DNA from: Paenibacillus sp. FSL H3-0469
GTDB lineage: Bacteria; Bacillota; Bacilli; Paenibacillales; Paenibacillaceae
Length of the DNA stretch: 64,000 bases
Assembly (NCBI RefSeq): GCF_038051945.1
Contig: NZ_CP150302.1
Location: 1,302,001 to 1,366,000 of the forward strand
Direction: 5' to 3'
Under the pieces are notes generated by a model. That model was given only the letters and a program-made list of their open reading frames with translations. It had not been told where the DNA came from and did no database searches. Positions within the stretch are counted from its first letter, which is position 1; every line of letters starts with the position of its first letter. A program made the position numbers and the translations under genes. Below are positions 47,481 through 56,271 of the stretch, piece after piece.

Positions 47481-49855
47481 ATGCGGTAATCTACTCCTTT
47501 GTACTCCTGAGGAGCATAATCGGACGGCTTCACCGCAGCAGCGGCCACGCTCCGTTCCGGCAATGCCTCCGTGCGCAGGCTGGACAGCTGATAGCCTATG
47601 CCTTCGACCGCCGCTTTCATCTCCTCGCGGCGGCCCTCCAGCAGCTCCAGTACCCAAGGTTCATCGTTATGCAGCTTCAGGCTGACGATGCGGTCCACCA
47701 CCTGCACATCGACCAACGTCTGGCCGAGCTGCTTCATGTCAAGATCGAACCACAAGCGGCAATTCGCCGCGTCGAGTTCCCCTTTGCTGCCGCGCCGCGA
47801 CTGGATCTGGACGGAGGCCGTCTCCCGGCCATCCGGTCCGTGCAGCGGCAGGAACATCGTCACCTGCGCGAACGGCGCGGTGCGGTCTGTATTCAGCAGC
47901 AGCTGCTGGCCCGTCAGCTGCTGCACCAGCTGGCCCGCGGCTTCCTTGACCGCGGGCGGGGCCTCGCTGCTGCCCAGTACCTGCAGCAGCACGCCCTTGA
48001 GCGTACCGGCGGCATCTTCTGCGCCGCCGGACGCTGCCTGCGCAGCGGCGGTATGCGCCCCGCCGCCGCGCAGGATCTGCTGCTCGTGCTCCGCACCGAG
48101 CAGCTTCAAGATCCGCCCCACCCAGGGGTCAGTCCCCTGGGTGGCGGCGGGGTCCCCCCTGCGGCTGCGCCGACGCAGGGGCTGCACTGCCGCCCGCCGC
48201 GCCGGAGGCGGGCGGGGCTTCGGCGAGCTGCGGCAGAGCGCCGCGCAGCTCGGAGAGCACGCCCTGCAGCTTCGCGAGCAGGGCAGGCCCCGCAGCGCTC
48301 TGCGCCTGCGCGGCAACGCCCGCGCCCTCACGCACTCCAGCTGCGGTACCCGCACCTTCGCCGCGCGCTCCCGCTACAGTTCCCGCACCTTCACCACGCG
48401 CTCCTGCGGCGTTCACCGCTCCTTCACGCGCTCCCGTTACAGTTCCCGCTCCTTCACCACGCGCTCCTGCGGCATTCACCACTCCTTCGCGCGCTCCCGC
48501 TACAGTTCCCGCTCCTTCACCACGCGCTCCAGCAACAGCTCCCGCTCCTTCACGTGTTCCTGCTACATTCCCCGCTCCTTCGCGCGCTCCAGCCACGCTT
48601 CCCGCTCCTTCACGCGCTCCCGTTACAGTTCCCGCTCCTTCACCACGCGCTCCTGCGGCATTCACCACCCTTCGCGCGCTCCCGCTACAGTTCCCGCTCC
48701 TTCACCACGCGCTCCAGCAACAGCTCCCGCTCCTTCACGTGTTCCTGCTACATTCCCCGCTCCTTCGCGCGCTCCAGCCACGCTTCCCGCTCCTTCACGC
48801 GCTCCAGCTACAACTCCCGCTCCTTCGCCACGCGCTCCAGCTACATTCCCCGCTCCTTCACCACGCGCTCCTGCGGCGTTCACCGCTCCTTCACGCGCTC
48901 CAGCCACGCTTCCCGCTCCTTCACGCGCTCCAGCTACAGTACCCGCACCCTCACCACGAGTTCCTGCTACGTTTCCCGCGACTTCGCCACGCATTCCCGC
49001 CGCGTTCCCTGCACCTTCACGCGCACCCGCAGCATTCCCGCTGCCTGCCGGCTCTGCATCTCCCGCTGGTACTAACGCAGCTTGTCCATTAGCCCCGGAA
49101 GCTTGCGAAATGCCCGCATTACCCGTCTGTCCCGCCTGAGCATTCGCCCCGGCAGTCCCTCCATTGCCAGCCAGCCCGGCATTCACTCCGCCTGTCAGCA
49201 GCCCTGCCGCAGGTCTGCTATTGCCCGCTGCTTGACCTGATCCGTCGCCGTCCGCCCCTTGCTGCACCCAGGCGTTCAGTGCAGTCTCCAGCTTCGCCAG
49301 CAGATCGTGCAGCTTCGGTCCGAATACAGCCTGCTGCAGCCCCTTCACTGTCTCCGCCGTTACAGGCAAGCCGCGCTTCACTGAGATTACAGCCGCCTCC
49401 AGCCACTCTGAGGCAGGGACACCGGGGGGTTTGGCATTCATTACAGCATCCAGCTTCGCCGCAGTCTCCTTAGTGAAGGCTAGTCCTCCGGCTTGCATCG
49501 CTTGAACAATCTCCCGTCCCGCCTTGGAATTGGCAAGTCCAAGCGACTCCAGCGCCTCACCCATACTCTGCGGCGAGACCATAGCCGCCTCCCCTAGAGA
49601 GACCGGCTTAAGCACCGGCAAACCTCCTTCTCCTTGTGCGCCCACCTGCAGGTTCAGCGTCTGACCGGCTGCCAGCGGTGTCTCCAGTTCAGCCCGTACC
49701 GGCGTTCCCTGAATCTGCACCACCGCTTCTTTTCCGGAATCGGATACGCTTAGCACAACGCCGCGAACAACCTGACCTTCCTTAAGCTCTACAGATTTGG
49801 CCTCTCCCGCCTTGCTGTCGCCAAGCAAACCGCGAACCAGTGATCCGATGTTCAT
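47477..49855 (-). pseudogene. Second FliK-like gene (YlqG type), repeat-rich, frame broken twice
   Basis: The N-terminal part (49855 down to 48662, 397 codons) begins MNIGSLVRGLLGDSKAGEAKS and enters a long GARGEGAGTVA-type repeat. It stops early because one base is missing near 48668-48670. The repeat continues in the next frame (48668 down to 48129). A run of six C near 48154-48159 then carries an apparent extra base, after which the first frame resumes and encodes the FliK C-terminal domain (VTMFLPLHGPDGRETASVQIQ, RIVSLKLHNDEPWVLELLEG) down to 47477. The two breaks compensate. Either the gene is inactive or phase-variable, or there are sequence errors in repeats. It precedes an FlhB-C-like gene. 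Confidence 0.75.
48310..49045 (-). repeat. Tandem repeats coding GAREGAGxVA units; includes a 186-base duplication
   Basis: About 730 bases of 30- or 33-base units encode GAR-E-GAG-x-VA or GAR-GE-GAG-x-VA. Within them 48418-48620 is repeated nearly exactly from 48604, a tandem duplication with period 186 (62 codons). The second copy lacks one base (ACTCC becomes ACCC). Such arrays change length readily by slippage. Confidence 0.8.
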
Positions 49856-49939
49856 GTTGTCCGCCTCCCTTCTTTCTATTTATATCGGTATTTCACCTTC
49901 ATTTGTGATTATCTGGATGACACGCCAAGTCGAAACTGC

Positions 49940-49974
49940 TATGCCATCCTTTTAGAGGACGGCACCGTTTCAGC
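49940..49974. repeat. Dispersed 35-base repeat, copy 2
   Basis: ATCCTTTTAGAGGACGGC followed by ACCGTTTCAGC; aligns to the copy at 43712-43746. It lies between the second fliK-like gene and rnhB. Confidence 0.5.
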
Positions 49975-50022
49975 GAGAAATAGAAGGATAATGTATACGT
50001 GAAACTATACATTCTTATATTT

Positions 50023-50658
50023 TTAGAATAAAGATAACTGTTCCTGCTCCGCCAGAATATTGCCGATAAAGCTGCGCCGGTGCATCGGAGTTACACCAAG
50101 TAGCTTGATCTGTTCACGATGCAGCTTGGTAGCATATCCTTTATGTACTTTGATCCCGTAATCCGGGTACAATTCCTCCCACAAGCCCTCACAGAGCCTG
50201 TCACGGGTCACCTTGGCTACAATGGAGGCGGCAGCAATCGACTGGCTGTTGGCATCCCCTTTAATGATGGCGCGCTGCGGCAGGGGCAGGTCCACCTTCT
50301 CCGCGTCAATCAGCATATAGTCCGGCTGCTGGCTTAACCCTTCTACCGCCAGGCGCATCGCCAGACGCGAAGCCTGCTTAATATTAATTTCATCGATTAC
50401 CGCCGCCTCCACATGCCCTAAGCTTACCGCCAGCGCCTGCTCCATAATGGTCTCATACAGAGCATCCCGCTTTTTGGCCGTCAGCTTCTTCGAGTCATCC
50501 ACACCCTCAATAATCAGCCCCGCCGGCAAAATTACCGCTGCAGCCACCACATCCCCAAATAAACAGCCCCGCCCTACTTCATCCACACCTGCGATGTGAC
50601 GGAAGGATTGCCCCCAGCCTTCTTTTTCGTACCCAAGCATATCTAACTCACTCATCAT
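50023..50658 (-). CDS. rnhB: Ribonuclease HII
   Basis: 211 residues. Active-site start IAGVDEVGRGCLFGDVVAAAVILP with Asp-Glu, then DSKKLTAKKRD, DYMLIDAEKVDLP, KGDANSQSIAAASIVAKVTRD and GIKVHKGYATKLH. Cleaves the RNA strand of RNA-DNA hybrids and single ribonucleotides. Order rbgA-rnhB-ylqG is as in Bacillus. Confidence 0.97.
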   Translation of the reverse strand: MMSELDMLGYEKEGWGQSFRHIAGVDEVGRGCLFGDVVAAAVILPAGLIIEGVDDSKKLTAKKRDALYETIMEQALAVSLGHVEAAVIDEINIKQASRLAMRLAVEGLSQQPDYMLIDAEKVDLPLPQRAIIKGDANSQSIAAASIVAKVTRDRLCEGLWEELYPDYGIKVHKGYATKLHREQIKLLGVTPMHRRSFIGNILAEQEQLSLF

Positions 50659-51143
50659 CTCTCCACCTGCCCACTAAAATTAAAATAAGCTACATCTATG
50701 ATCTTCCTACGAATATATGACATAATGCGAATCGTAAAGTTCCATCACTATCCATCATTTTCCACCTAATTCCAATCTACAAAATTAAAATTCTGCACTA
50801 AATACAACAATCCCTTCATTAATACTGCGTAAATCCAAAAAAGTTGTATGAATAACAGCATTTCTCTTCCCCCAAATAGCCCAAACGAGAACATTCCTGC
50901 ATTTCCTACAACAATTCTGTTACACTGCATCATATCAATAGAGAAGAGTTGCAATTCTTACAACATAACTTCGCGCATCCCCTTATGCCTCCATCCCCCC
51001 CATACTTCCGACGTCTTTTCGCTCCTTCTCACACTTCCCAGCACCTTCTAACGCCTTTCAGCTCTTTCTCCCCAACCCTCTACACGCAAAAAAAGAACCA
51101 CCCCTCATTCACGGATGGCTCTTCCATTCCATACTACATTCTA
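50659..51143. other. rbgA-rnhB spacer (485 bases)
   Basis: AT-rich for this genome, with pyrimidine-rich tracts on the plus strand. It holds the rbgA terminator at its upper end. The only coding candidate is a 31-codon minus-strand frame at 50766-50861 with a GGGGGA site, described under findings. Nothing else is supported. Confidence 0.55.
51088..51123 (-). terminator. Terminator after rbgA
   Basis: Minus strand: AGAGCCATCC pairs with GGGTGGTTCT (G-T pairs included), followed by a run of seven T. Confidence 0.75.
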
Positions 51144-52007
51144 CTATTCAGGTGTCTCCAGCGTGAAGCGTCCAAGCTTCCCGGCACGCAGCTCATGCAG
51201 CAGCGCGCGTGAAGCCTTCTCCAGGTCTACACGGCCGCCGCTCATTAGACAACCGCGCTTACGTCCAACCGCTTCCATAACGGCTACGATTTCGTCCGGG
51301 TTCTCTAAGTCCTCCGGCAGCTTACTAATATCGAAGCGCTCCTGGAACCGGCTTCCGTAATCCTTCACCAGATATTTCACCGCATAATAAGCGATATCCT
51401 CAATATTCAGGATTTCTTCCTTAATGGCCCCGGTTACTGCCAGCTTATAGCCTACCGTCTGGTCCTCGAATCTCGGCCAAAGAATCCCCGGCGTATCCAA
51501 TAGTTCCAGACTGCCGCCGGTCTTAATCCATTGCTGGCCCTTGGTAACCCCCGGACGGTCACCGGTAATCGCAATATTTCTTCCAGCCATCCGGTTAATG
51601 AGAGTCGATTTGCCTACGTTGGGAATGCCCACAATCAGGGCCCGCATCGCACGCGGATTCATACCCTTGGCAATTTGCCGGTCGATCTTGTCCTTCAGCA
51701 GCAGCTTCACCTGCTCCGGAATTTCTTTAATCCCGGTGCCAGTAGAAGCATCTACCGGATAGGCAACATGACCTTGCTCCTTGAAATAAGCCAGCCACTT
51801 GCGCGTAGCTTCCGGATCGGCCAGATCTGCTTTATTTAGAATAATCAGTCTTGGCTTGTCCCGCAAAATATCGTCAATCATCGGATTGCGGCTCGATATC
51901 GGCAGACGGGAGTCAAGCAGTTCTATTGCAACATCAATTAGCTTCAGCTTATCCTCGATTTGCCGTCTAGCCCTCGTCATATGACCAGGAAACCATTGAA
52001 TGGCCAA
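51144..52007 (-). CDS. rbgA: Ribosome biogenesis GTPase RbgA (YlqF)
   Basis: About 287 residues. Circularly permuted GTPase: G4 NKADLAD comes before G1 [14 protein letters not shown] and G3 DTPGILWP. The start [16 protein letters not shown] matches the family; the TTG at 52007 lies eight bases after AGGAGG, while the upstream GTG is part of that site. It matures the 50S subunit. Lies between lepB and rnhB. Confidence 0.96.
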   Translation of the reverse strand: MAIQWFPGHMTRARRQIEDKLKLIDVAIELLDSRLPISSRNPMIDDILRDKPRLIILNKADLADPEATRKWLAYFKEQGHVAYPVDASTGTGIKEIPEQVKLLLKDKIDRQIAKGMNPRAMRALIVGIPNVGKSTLINRMAGRNIAITGDRPGVTKGQQWIKTGGSLELLDTPGILWPRFEDQTVGYKLAVTGAIKEEILNIEDIAYYAVKYLVKDYGSRFQERFDISKLPEDLENPDEIVAVMEAVGRKRGCLMSGGRVDLEKASRALLHELRAGKLGRFTLETPE

Positions 52008-52047
52008 TGCCGTCACCTCCTTTGACTTCTGTCAGCTTCGTAATGAA

Positions 52048-52668
52048 TTAATGATTTATTAATGAGATATTCTTCACCGGCCAGAAAATAAGGTCTGCAC
52101 GGCCGACAATATCCCCCAGCGGCACATAACCGATCATCCGGCTATCCGTACTGTCAGAGCGGTTATCCCCCATTACGAACACATGGCCTTCCGGCACCTT
52201 GTTGTCGGTAAACTGCTCATTCGGGAAGTTCTTATTGTTATACAAAATGTTGTTATTATGTGCATCATCAATCGCGCCCTGGATATACGTTTCGTTCACA
52301 GGCTCTCCGTTAACTGTAACGACATCCCCTTCAACTGTGACTGTATCGCCTGCCACACCAATGACACGCTTAATGAAATCCCGGCCTTCTGAAGGCACAT
52401 GGAACACAATGACTTCCCCGCGCTCCGGCTTGCGGATATCGTAGAGAATTTCGTTAACAATCACTCGTTCGCCGGTATGAAAGTTAGGCTTCATAGAAGG
52501 GCCGTCTACGATAAACGGTTTGAACAAAAGCCAGCGTATTAGAATAACCAGAACCAATGCAATCGCTATCGCTTTAATCCATTCCAGGACTTCATTCTTT
52601 GGCTTCCGGGGGCTCTGGCCGTTAGAATCAATCATTTCGCCTTGCCCTTGCTGCAAATCCTGCTGCAT
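52048..52668 (-). CDS. lepB: Type I signal peptidase
   Basis: 206 residues. One membrane helix (about 29-47), the catalytic Ser in DGPSMKPNFHTGERVIVNE, the Lys in RDFIKRVIGVAGDTV, and the GDNRSDSTDSRMIGYV box. Single N-terminal anchor, the Gram-positive type (SipS/SipT like). Cleaves secretory signal peptides outside the membrane. Follows rplS. Confidence 0.96.
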   Translation of the reverse strand: MQQDLQQGQGEMIDSNGQSPRKPKNEVLEWIKAIAIALVLVILIRWLLFKPFIVDGPSMKPNFHTGERVIVNEILYDIRKPERGEVIVFHVPSEGRDFIKRVIGVAGDTVTVEGDVVTVNGEPVNETYIQGAIDDAHNNNILYNNKNFPNEQFTDNKVPEGHVFVMGDNRSDSTDSRMIGYVPLGDIVGRADLIFWPVKNISLINH

Positions 52669-52801
52669 AGTTCACCGTCCTCTCCAATAATTGTTATCTC
52701 CACTATACAATACAAAAAAGCTCCTGCCAAAAACTCCCCCGCGATTACTCCTTCAGGAGGCCTTTTCGGAGAAGCTGTTCCTAAGGCACATATGTCTAAA
52801 A

Positions 52802-52854
52802 ACCCCATAAAGTGATGCTTTAACTTCGACGCTTACTCAGTTACTTTACGGGGA
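52802..52854. repeat. Dispersed 53-base intergenic repeat, copy 2
   Basis: This stretch begins ACCCCATAAAGTGA and ends TTACTTTACGGGGA. It aligns to 39986-40038 with 41 of 53 identical bases. It lies between rplS and lepB. A GAAAGGGGCTTGAATTCAAGCCCCTTTCC palindrome follows at about 52885-52913 and probably serves as the rplS terminator. Confidence 0.6.
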
Positions 52855-52924
52855 GCACAATTCTTTAATTACAAGAAATAAACGAAAGGGGCTTGAATTC
52901 AAGCCCCTTTCCTTTGTCACTATT

Positions 52925-53269
52925 CTAGCGACGAATTTCTTTAATTCTTGCAGCTTTACCGCGCAGGTCACGAAGATAGTACAGCTTCGCACGACGAACT
53001 TTACCGCGGCGAGCCACTTCGATTTTCTCGAGTTTAGGGGAGTTGACTGGGAATGTTCTTTCCACACCAACACCATAAGAGATTTTACGAACCGTAAAAG
53101 TCTCACCGATACCGCCGCCGCGACGTTTGATTACAACGCCTTCGAACAACTGGATACGCTCACGAGTTCCTTCGATAACTTTTACATGCACCTTCAAAGT
53201 GTCACCCGGGCGAAAACTCGGGATATCTTTTCGAAGTTGCTCTTGTGTAATTGCTTGTAGGATATTCAT
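52925..53269 (-). CDS. rplS: 50S ribosomal protein L19
   Basis: 114 residues. L19 signature blocks [55 protein letters not shown] and [23 protein letters not shown]. Sits at the subunit interface. Strong GGAAGGAGGA site. Preceded by a structured leader and a clear promoter. Confidence 0.98.
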   Translation of the reverse strand: MNILQAITQEQLRKDIPSFRPGDTLKVHVKVIEGTRERIQLFEGVVIKRRGGGIGETFTVRKISYGVGVERTFPVNSPKLEKIEVARRGKVRRAKLYYLRDLRGKAARIKEIRR

Positions 53270-53366
53270 TAAGGACTTCCTCCTTCCGTACAGGTGTTCT
53301 TGCCTCTTCCGGAGAGCCGTTGCTCTCCCTCATTATCCGCAGAGGACCACCGTATTCCACACAACA
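53270..53366 (-). promoter_or_regulatory. rplS leader, probable L19 autoregulatory structure
   Basis: The leader contains GAGAGC/GCTCTC around an AACG loop, enclosed by CCTCT/AGAGG (53303-53307 with 53341-53345). A leader of this kind before rplS is known in low-GC Gram-positives (L19 leader), where it is thought to bind L19. The match to that family is judged by position and shape only. Confidence 0.5.
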
Positions 53367-53372
53367 GAAGTA

Positions 53373-53401
53373 ATTTTATCATAAAAGACAGGCCCATGCA
53401 A
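53373..53401 (-). promoter_or_regulatory. rplS promoter
   Basis: Minus strand -35 TTGCAT (53396-53401), exactly 17 bases, -10 TAAAAT (53373-53378). Confidence 0.7.
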
Positions 53402-53415
53402 CATATATTTATTCT

Positions 53416-53718
53416 TTAAAGCGGCAGCATATCCCGTTTCTTCGCCTTCACCTTGCAGTCCTTGCAAAGTCCGACCACACTTCCGTCATCCTGGGCGTAA
53501 AAAATCAGCTTGCCGTTCTTCTTCTTGCAGGAGGAGCACTGCTGATCCGCAGCATTCTGCTTGGCCCTACGGTGCCCTTCCATAGAAATTACATTACTGG
53601 CCTTCCCCTGCTTCGGCGCTTCAGACTGTTCTTGGCTCATCCGGCTGCGGTACACGGTATAGACAACTGCGCCCACCAACACAACGATCAGGAATGCTGC
53701 ATACTGCATTTGGCTCAT
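53416..53718 (-). CDS. Small membrane-anchored zinc-ribbon protein
   Basis: 100 residues. One N-terminal membrane helix (about 5-23), a polar linker, and a C-terminal zinc ribbon with two CxxC pairs (CSSC and CKDC). No function recognised. Its 5' leader holds a CAGACC...GGTCTG hairpin near 53753-53776. Confidence 0.7.
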   Translation of the reverse strand: MSQMQYAAFLIVVLVGAVVYTVYRSRMSQEQSEAPKQGKASNVISMEGHRRAKQNAADQQCSSCKKKNGKLIFYAQDDGSVVGLCKDCKVKAKKRDMLPL

Positions 53719-53983
53719 CCGCCCCTCTGACTTATTCAGTCAAAATAGTAAACAGACCGTTTCCCGGGTCTGCTTCCGTGCCGGCCCTCCAGCTGTCTTC
53801 ATTCTTCCGGTCCTTCATCTAACGCTAGTGTACCATAATGCAGAGTTGAAATGTAGCCGCAGGCTTACTGGACTATAGTCCAGTAGAACAACCCGCCGCC
53901 AGGCTGTTATCCAGTGTTTTCCCATAATATATAATACTGAGTATACATAAGCAAATAATCATGCCTTTAGGAGGGCCTATATA

Positions 53984-54931
53984 ATGAAGAAACATCACAG
54001 CACAGCAATTATTGCAGCAATGGCCGTATTTTCTATTGCACTTACCGGCTGCCGGGAGCTTCCCGGCAAGGAAGCGGCGGATAACCAGTTGGAGCAGACG
54101 ATCTCCGGCAGCTTCACCCAGGAAGCGGCAGAAGCCGTGAAGCAGAGTCTCAGCGATGCCAGTGATGCTGTAGGCGACGCCATCGAGAACACAGCGGGCA
54201 TGATTGAAGATCAAATAAACACCAGCGGAATCAGCCGGAAGTTCTCCACCTCCCTGCCTATTGCTTCGGCTTCTGTCCTAAAGTTAGATAATGCGGTGGG
54301 GGAAGTCGCAGTGGCGCCCGCTTCAGGTGACGAGATTACTGTCCAAGCCACCGTCATAGTCCATGAGCAGACAGGCCACAAGCTGGTATCCGGCGTACTG
54401 GATCATACAGAAGTTTCTATTGAACATAAAGGTGACGCTCTAATCGTCTCTGCTCATGGTGAAGGCGATGCGAAGAAGGATCTCTGGGAATGGGCGCAGC
54501 ATGAGTACGGCGATTCCAACCTCAGCATTAATTATGTAATCGGGATTCCAGAGACCGTTGACCGGTTTGAGATTGATAATAATGTAGGCACCGTTCAGCT
54601 CCGCGGGCTTGAGGGGACTTTTGAGATTAACAGCAATGTGGGAAGTATCATCCTGCAAGACACCGTGTTCACAGGCAAGTCCAGTGTGGAGTCGAATACA
54701 GGAAGTATTGAGCTTGGAGTATCCAGCATGACCAAGGGCAGCAGCCTCAAGGCCAAGAGCGATATCGGAAGAATCTCCGCCGATCTGTCAGCTTCAACCG
54801 CATGTACGGTCAAAGCCCGCAGCGAACTCGGCCACATCTCCGGCGCTGACAACGGTAAATCGAAGGATTATAATGGCGGCGGTCCGCTGCTATCGTTAAC
54901 CACACAGATCGGAGCCATCTCCGTTAATTAA
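53984..54931 (+). CDS. DUF4097-type beta-helix lipoprotein
   Basis: 315 residues. Signal peptide with lipobox LTGC (Cys near residue 23), so it is anchored outside the membrane. An amphipathic helix (about 35-75) is followed by beta-repeat domain with recurring N-x-V-G-x-I patterns (FEINSNVGSIILQD, SNTGSIELG, SDIGRISADL). The DUF4097 family is common in Firmicutes envelopes; the function is unknown. A TATAAT lies about 60 bases upstream with a weak -35. Start has TAGGAGGG. Confidence 0.83.
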   Translation: MKKHHSTAIIAAMAVFSIALTGCRELPGKEAADNQLEQTISGSFTQEAAEAVKQSLSDASDAVGDAIENTAGMIEDQINTSGISRKFSTSLPIASASVLKLDNAVGEVAVAPASGDEITVQATVIVHEQTGHKLVSGVLDHTEVSIEHKGDALIVSAHGEGDAKKDLWEWAQHEYGDSNLSINYVIGIPETVDRFEIDNNVGTVQLRGLEGTFEINSNVGSIILQDTVFTGKSSVESNTGSIELGVSSMTKGSSLKAKSDIGRISADLSASTACTVKARSELGHISGADNGKSKDYNGGGPLLSLTTQIGAISVN

Positions 54932-54956
54932 ATCATCCAATACTAATGATTACGCC

Positions 54957-54999
54957 AAAAGTGGGCCTCCCTGACTTCCAGGAGCCCACTTTTGTTTTG
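54957..54999 (+). terminator. Terminator after the DUF4097 gene (bidirectional)
   Basis: AAAAGTGGGC pairs with GCCCACTTTT, followed by GTTTTGTT. Because the left arm starts with an A-run, it can also end the minus-strand transcript of the 55012-55269 gene. Confidence 0.8.
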
Positions 55000-55011
55000 T
55001 TCAAGCCATCG

Positions 55012-55269
55012 TCAGATTAGCGCAATCGCCAGAAGCGTGAACAGGCTCAAGGTAAGAATCTGGCTGCCGTAACCATAGTATCCGCCATAGTAGTTCCCCG
55101 CACCGCCCGGATAAAAGGCTGAGGTTTGCATTCTGCCATTACCTTTTGTTTTCAGATACACATTGTTCCGGTCCACATCCACAATAATTCCTTCATGGCG
55201 TTTGCCGTCAGTAGTCATAATGCGTACACGCTTGTCTTTGCAATGGAGACAATTATAATAAGCTTCCAT
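55012..55269 (-). CDS. Small protein with Gly/Tyr-rich segment and hydrophobic C-terminus
   Basis: 85 residues. An N-terminal beta part (CLHCKDKRVRIMTTDGKRHEGIIVDVDRNNVYLK) resembles small LSm-like folds. A Gly/Tyr stretch (NYYGGYYGYG) and a C-terminal hydrophobic segment follow. A CxxC is present near residue 8. Function unknown; GGAGG site upstream. Confidence 0.7.
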   Translation of the reverse strand: MEAYYNCLHCKDKRVRIMTTDGKRHEGIIVDVDRNNVYLKTKGNGRMQTSAFYPGGAGNYYGGYYGYGSQILTLSLFTLLAIALI

Positions 55270-55496
55270 CTGCTGTTTCCTCCTTAATCGTGGTTCTGTA
55301 TCTTATGAGGGGAGGGATAAGCCGGTAACGGCTATCGTCACGCAGCAGGTGTCTATAATTAAATCAGCTGTGAAATGAATAATTTGTGAACATTGTGTAT
55401 CAATTTTGTGTAAAAAGGGGTAATATTAAAGTAACAAAACAATTAACCGCTTACGGTTGTGAACAATCTTCTACAATCCATAAGGAGGCAGGAATC

Positions 55497-55691
55497 ATGA
55501 GTACAGCAGGCAGACGTTTTATTAATGAAGGAGTACTGCGGATCGCCTGGTTTATCATCTTCGCTTCGCTCACCTACACGGTGCGCAATTATACTTGGGC
55601 CATTGTATTGCTTATGGTTGTTGCCTTGTATTCACTGGTTACGGGAGTCATTATGCTTACCCGCCGGGATAGAGACAGGGGCAGGTTCTAG
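55497..55691 (+). CDS. Small two-helix membrane protein
   Basis: 64 residues from the ATG at 55497 (AAGGAGG seven bases upstream). Two membrane helices (about 15-30 and 33-53) are followed by a basic tail RRDRDRGRF. No family recognised. A strong terminator follows, so it is a single-gene unit. Confidence 0.7.
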   Translation: MSTAGRRFINEGVLRIAWFIIFASLTYTVRNYTWAIVLLMVVALYSLVTGVIMLTRRDRDRGRF

Positions 55692-55720
55692 ATTAACCGC
55701 ACATGGCTCTTATCCTCAAA

Positions 55721-55775
55721 ATAAAAACACTTCCTACAGAGCGTGCTGCGCTGACGGAAGTGTTTTTTATTTTGA
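55721..55775. terminator. Bidirectional terminator between the 64-residue gene and tRNA-Pro
   Basis: AACACTTCC (55726-55734) pairs with GGAAGTGTT (55756-55764), flanked by an A-run on the left and a T-run on the right. It serves the plus-strand small gene and the minus-strand tRNA. Confidence 0.8.
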
Positions 55776-55791
55776 ACGAAAACGGGAATAA

Positions 55792-55865
55792 TCGGAGTAA
55801 CAGGATTTGAACCTGCGACCTCACCCACCCCAAGGGTGCGCGCTACCAGGCTGCGCTATACCCCG
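55792..55865 (-). tRNA. tRNA-Pro, anticodon GGG
   Basis: A 74-base cloverleaf on the minus strand. Acceptor CGGGGTA pairs with TACTCCG (one G-T pair). Anticodon stem CACCC/GGGTG encloses loop TTGGGGT, giving anticodon GGG. T-arm holds GGTTCAAATCC. The discriminator is A. The 3' CCA is not encoded (the next bases are TTA), so it must be added after transcription. Confidence 0.95.
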
Positions 55866-56065
55866 ACATTTCAAATCAACCCAATACTTCATGCCTACGT
55901 TTGCCGCATCCTCACGATTAACATACGTTCATCTTATTCTTAATATGCCGGAAAGCGGTTACTTGCTGCTTATACTATAAATATACCCTACTCGTGATGT
56001 GGTTTCAAATAGAGTTTAGTATTTTTATGGAGTTCAATATTTTTTCGGATGTCATTAAAATTTAA

Positions 56066-56094
56066 TGGATTTTCCGTAAAGGCTGTGCTATACT
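56066..56094 (+). promoter_or_regulatory. Promoter of the candidate structured RNA
   Basis: Extended -10 TGCTATACT (hexamer TATACT at 56089-56094) with a weak -35 TGGATT 17 bases upstream. Start is expected near 56101. Confidence 0.5.
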
Positions 56095-56100
56095 CTTGGC

Positions 56101-56260
56101 ACAAGGAAAGGAGGTGCGTTCACATCAAGCATGACATGCTGAACGTATCCCTTACCCGGACCAACGGCTGAATGTTTTAGCCTTGGTGGCGCGGGATACG
56201 GATCAAAGTTACAAACTAGCGCCTCGGGTAGAGAGACCGTCTTCGGACGGTCTTTTTTAT
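56101..56260 (+). ncRNA. Candidate structured RNA, unassigned family
   Basis: About 160 bases between an extended -10 promoter and a perfect UUCG terminator hairpin. Stems: CGTATCCC/GGGATACG (56144-56151 with 56193-56200), inside it ACCAA/TTGGT and GGCT/AGCC (56160-56187). Two internal-loop segments, TACCCG (56153-56158) and GGCGC (56188-56192), can pair with CGGGTA (56225-56230) and GCGCC (56219-56223) downstream. AAAGGAGGTG near the 5' end is a full anti-16S match, but no start codon lies at normal distance. No downstream plus-strand gene is seen. Confidence 0.55.
56234..56260 (+). terminator. Terminator of the candidate RNA
   Basis: AGACCGTC, loop TTCG, GACGGTCT, then a T-run (56253-56258). 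A textbook intrinsic terminator. Confidence 0.85.
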
Positions 56261-56271
56261 TTTCCAGGTTA

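Noticed and set aside
47598..49139. Plus-strand frame of 513 codons opposite the second fliK-like gene (and a 468-codon one in another frame).
   Set aside because: Both are Ser/Arg/Pro or Leu/His-rich mirror images of the GC-rich repeat on the minus strand; they have no domain, and the minus strand encodes a clear FliK C-terminal domain.
53753..53776. CAGACC/GGTCTG hairpin near 53.76 kb as a terminator.
   Set aside because: No gene ends just upstream on the minus strand, and the T content after it is low; it is more likely leader structure of the zinc-ribbon protein gene.
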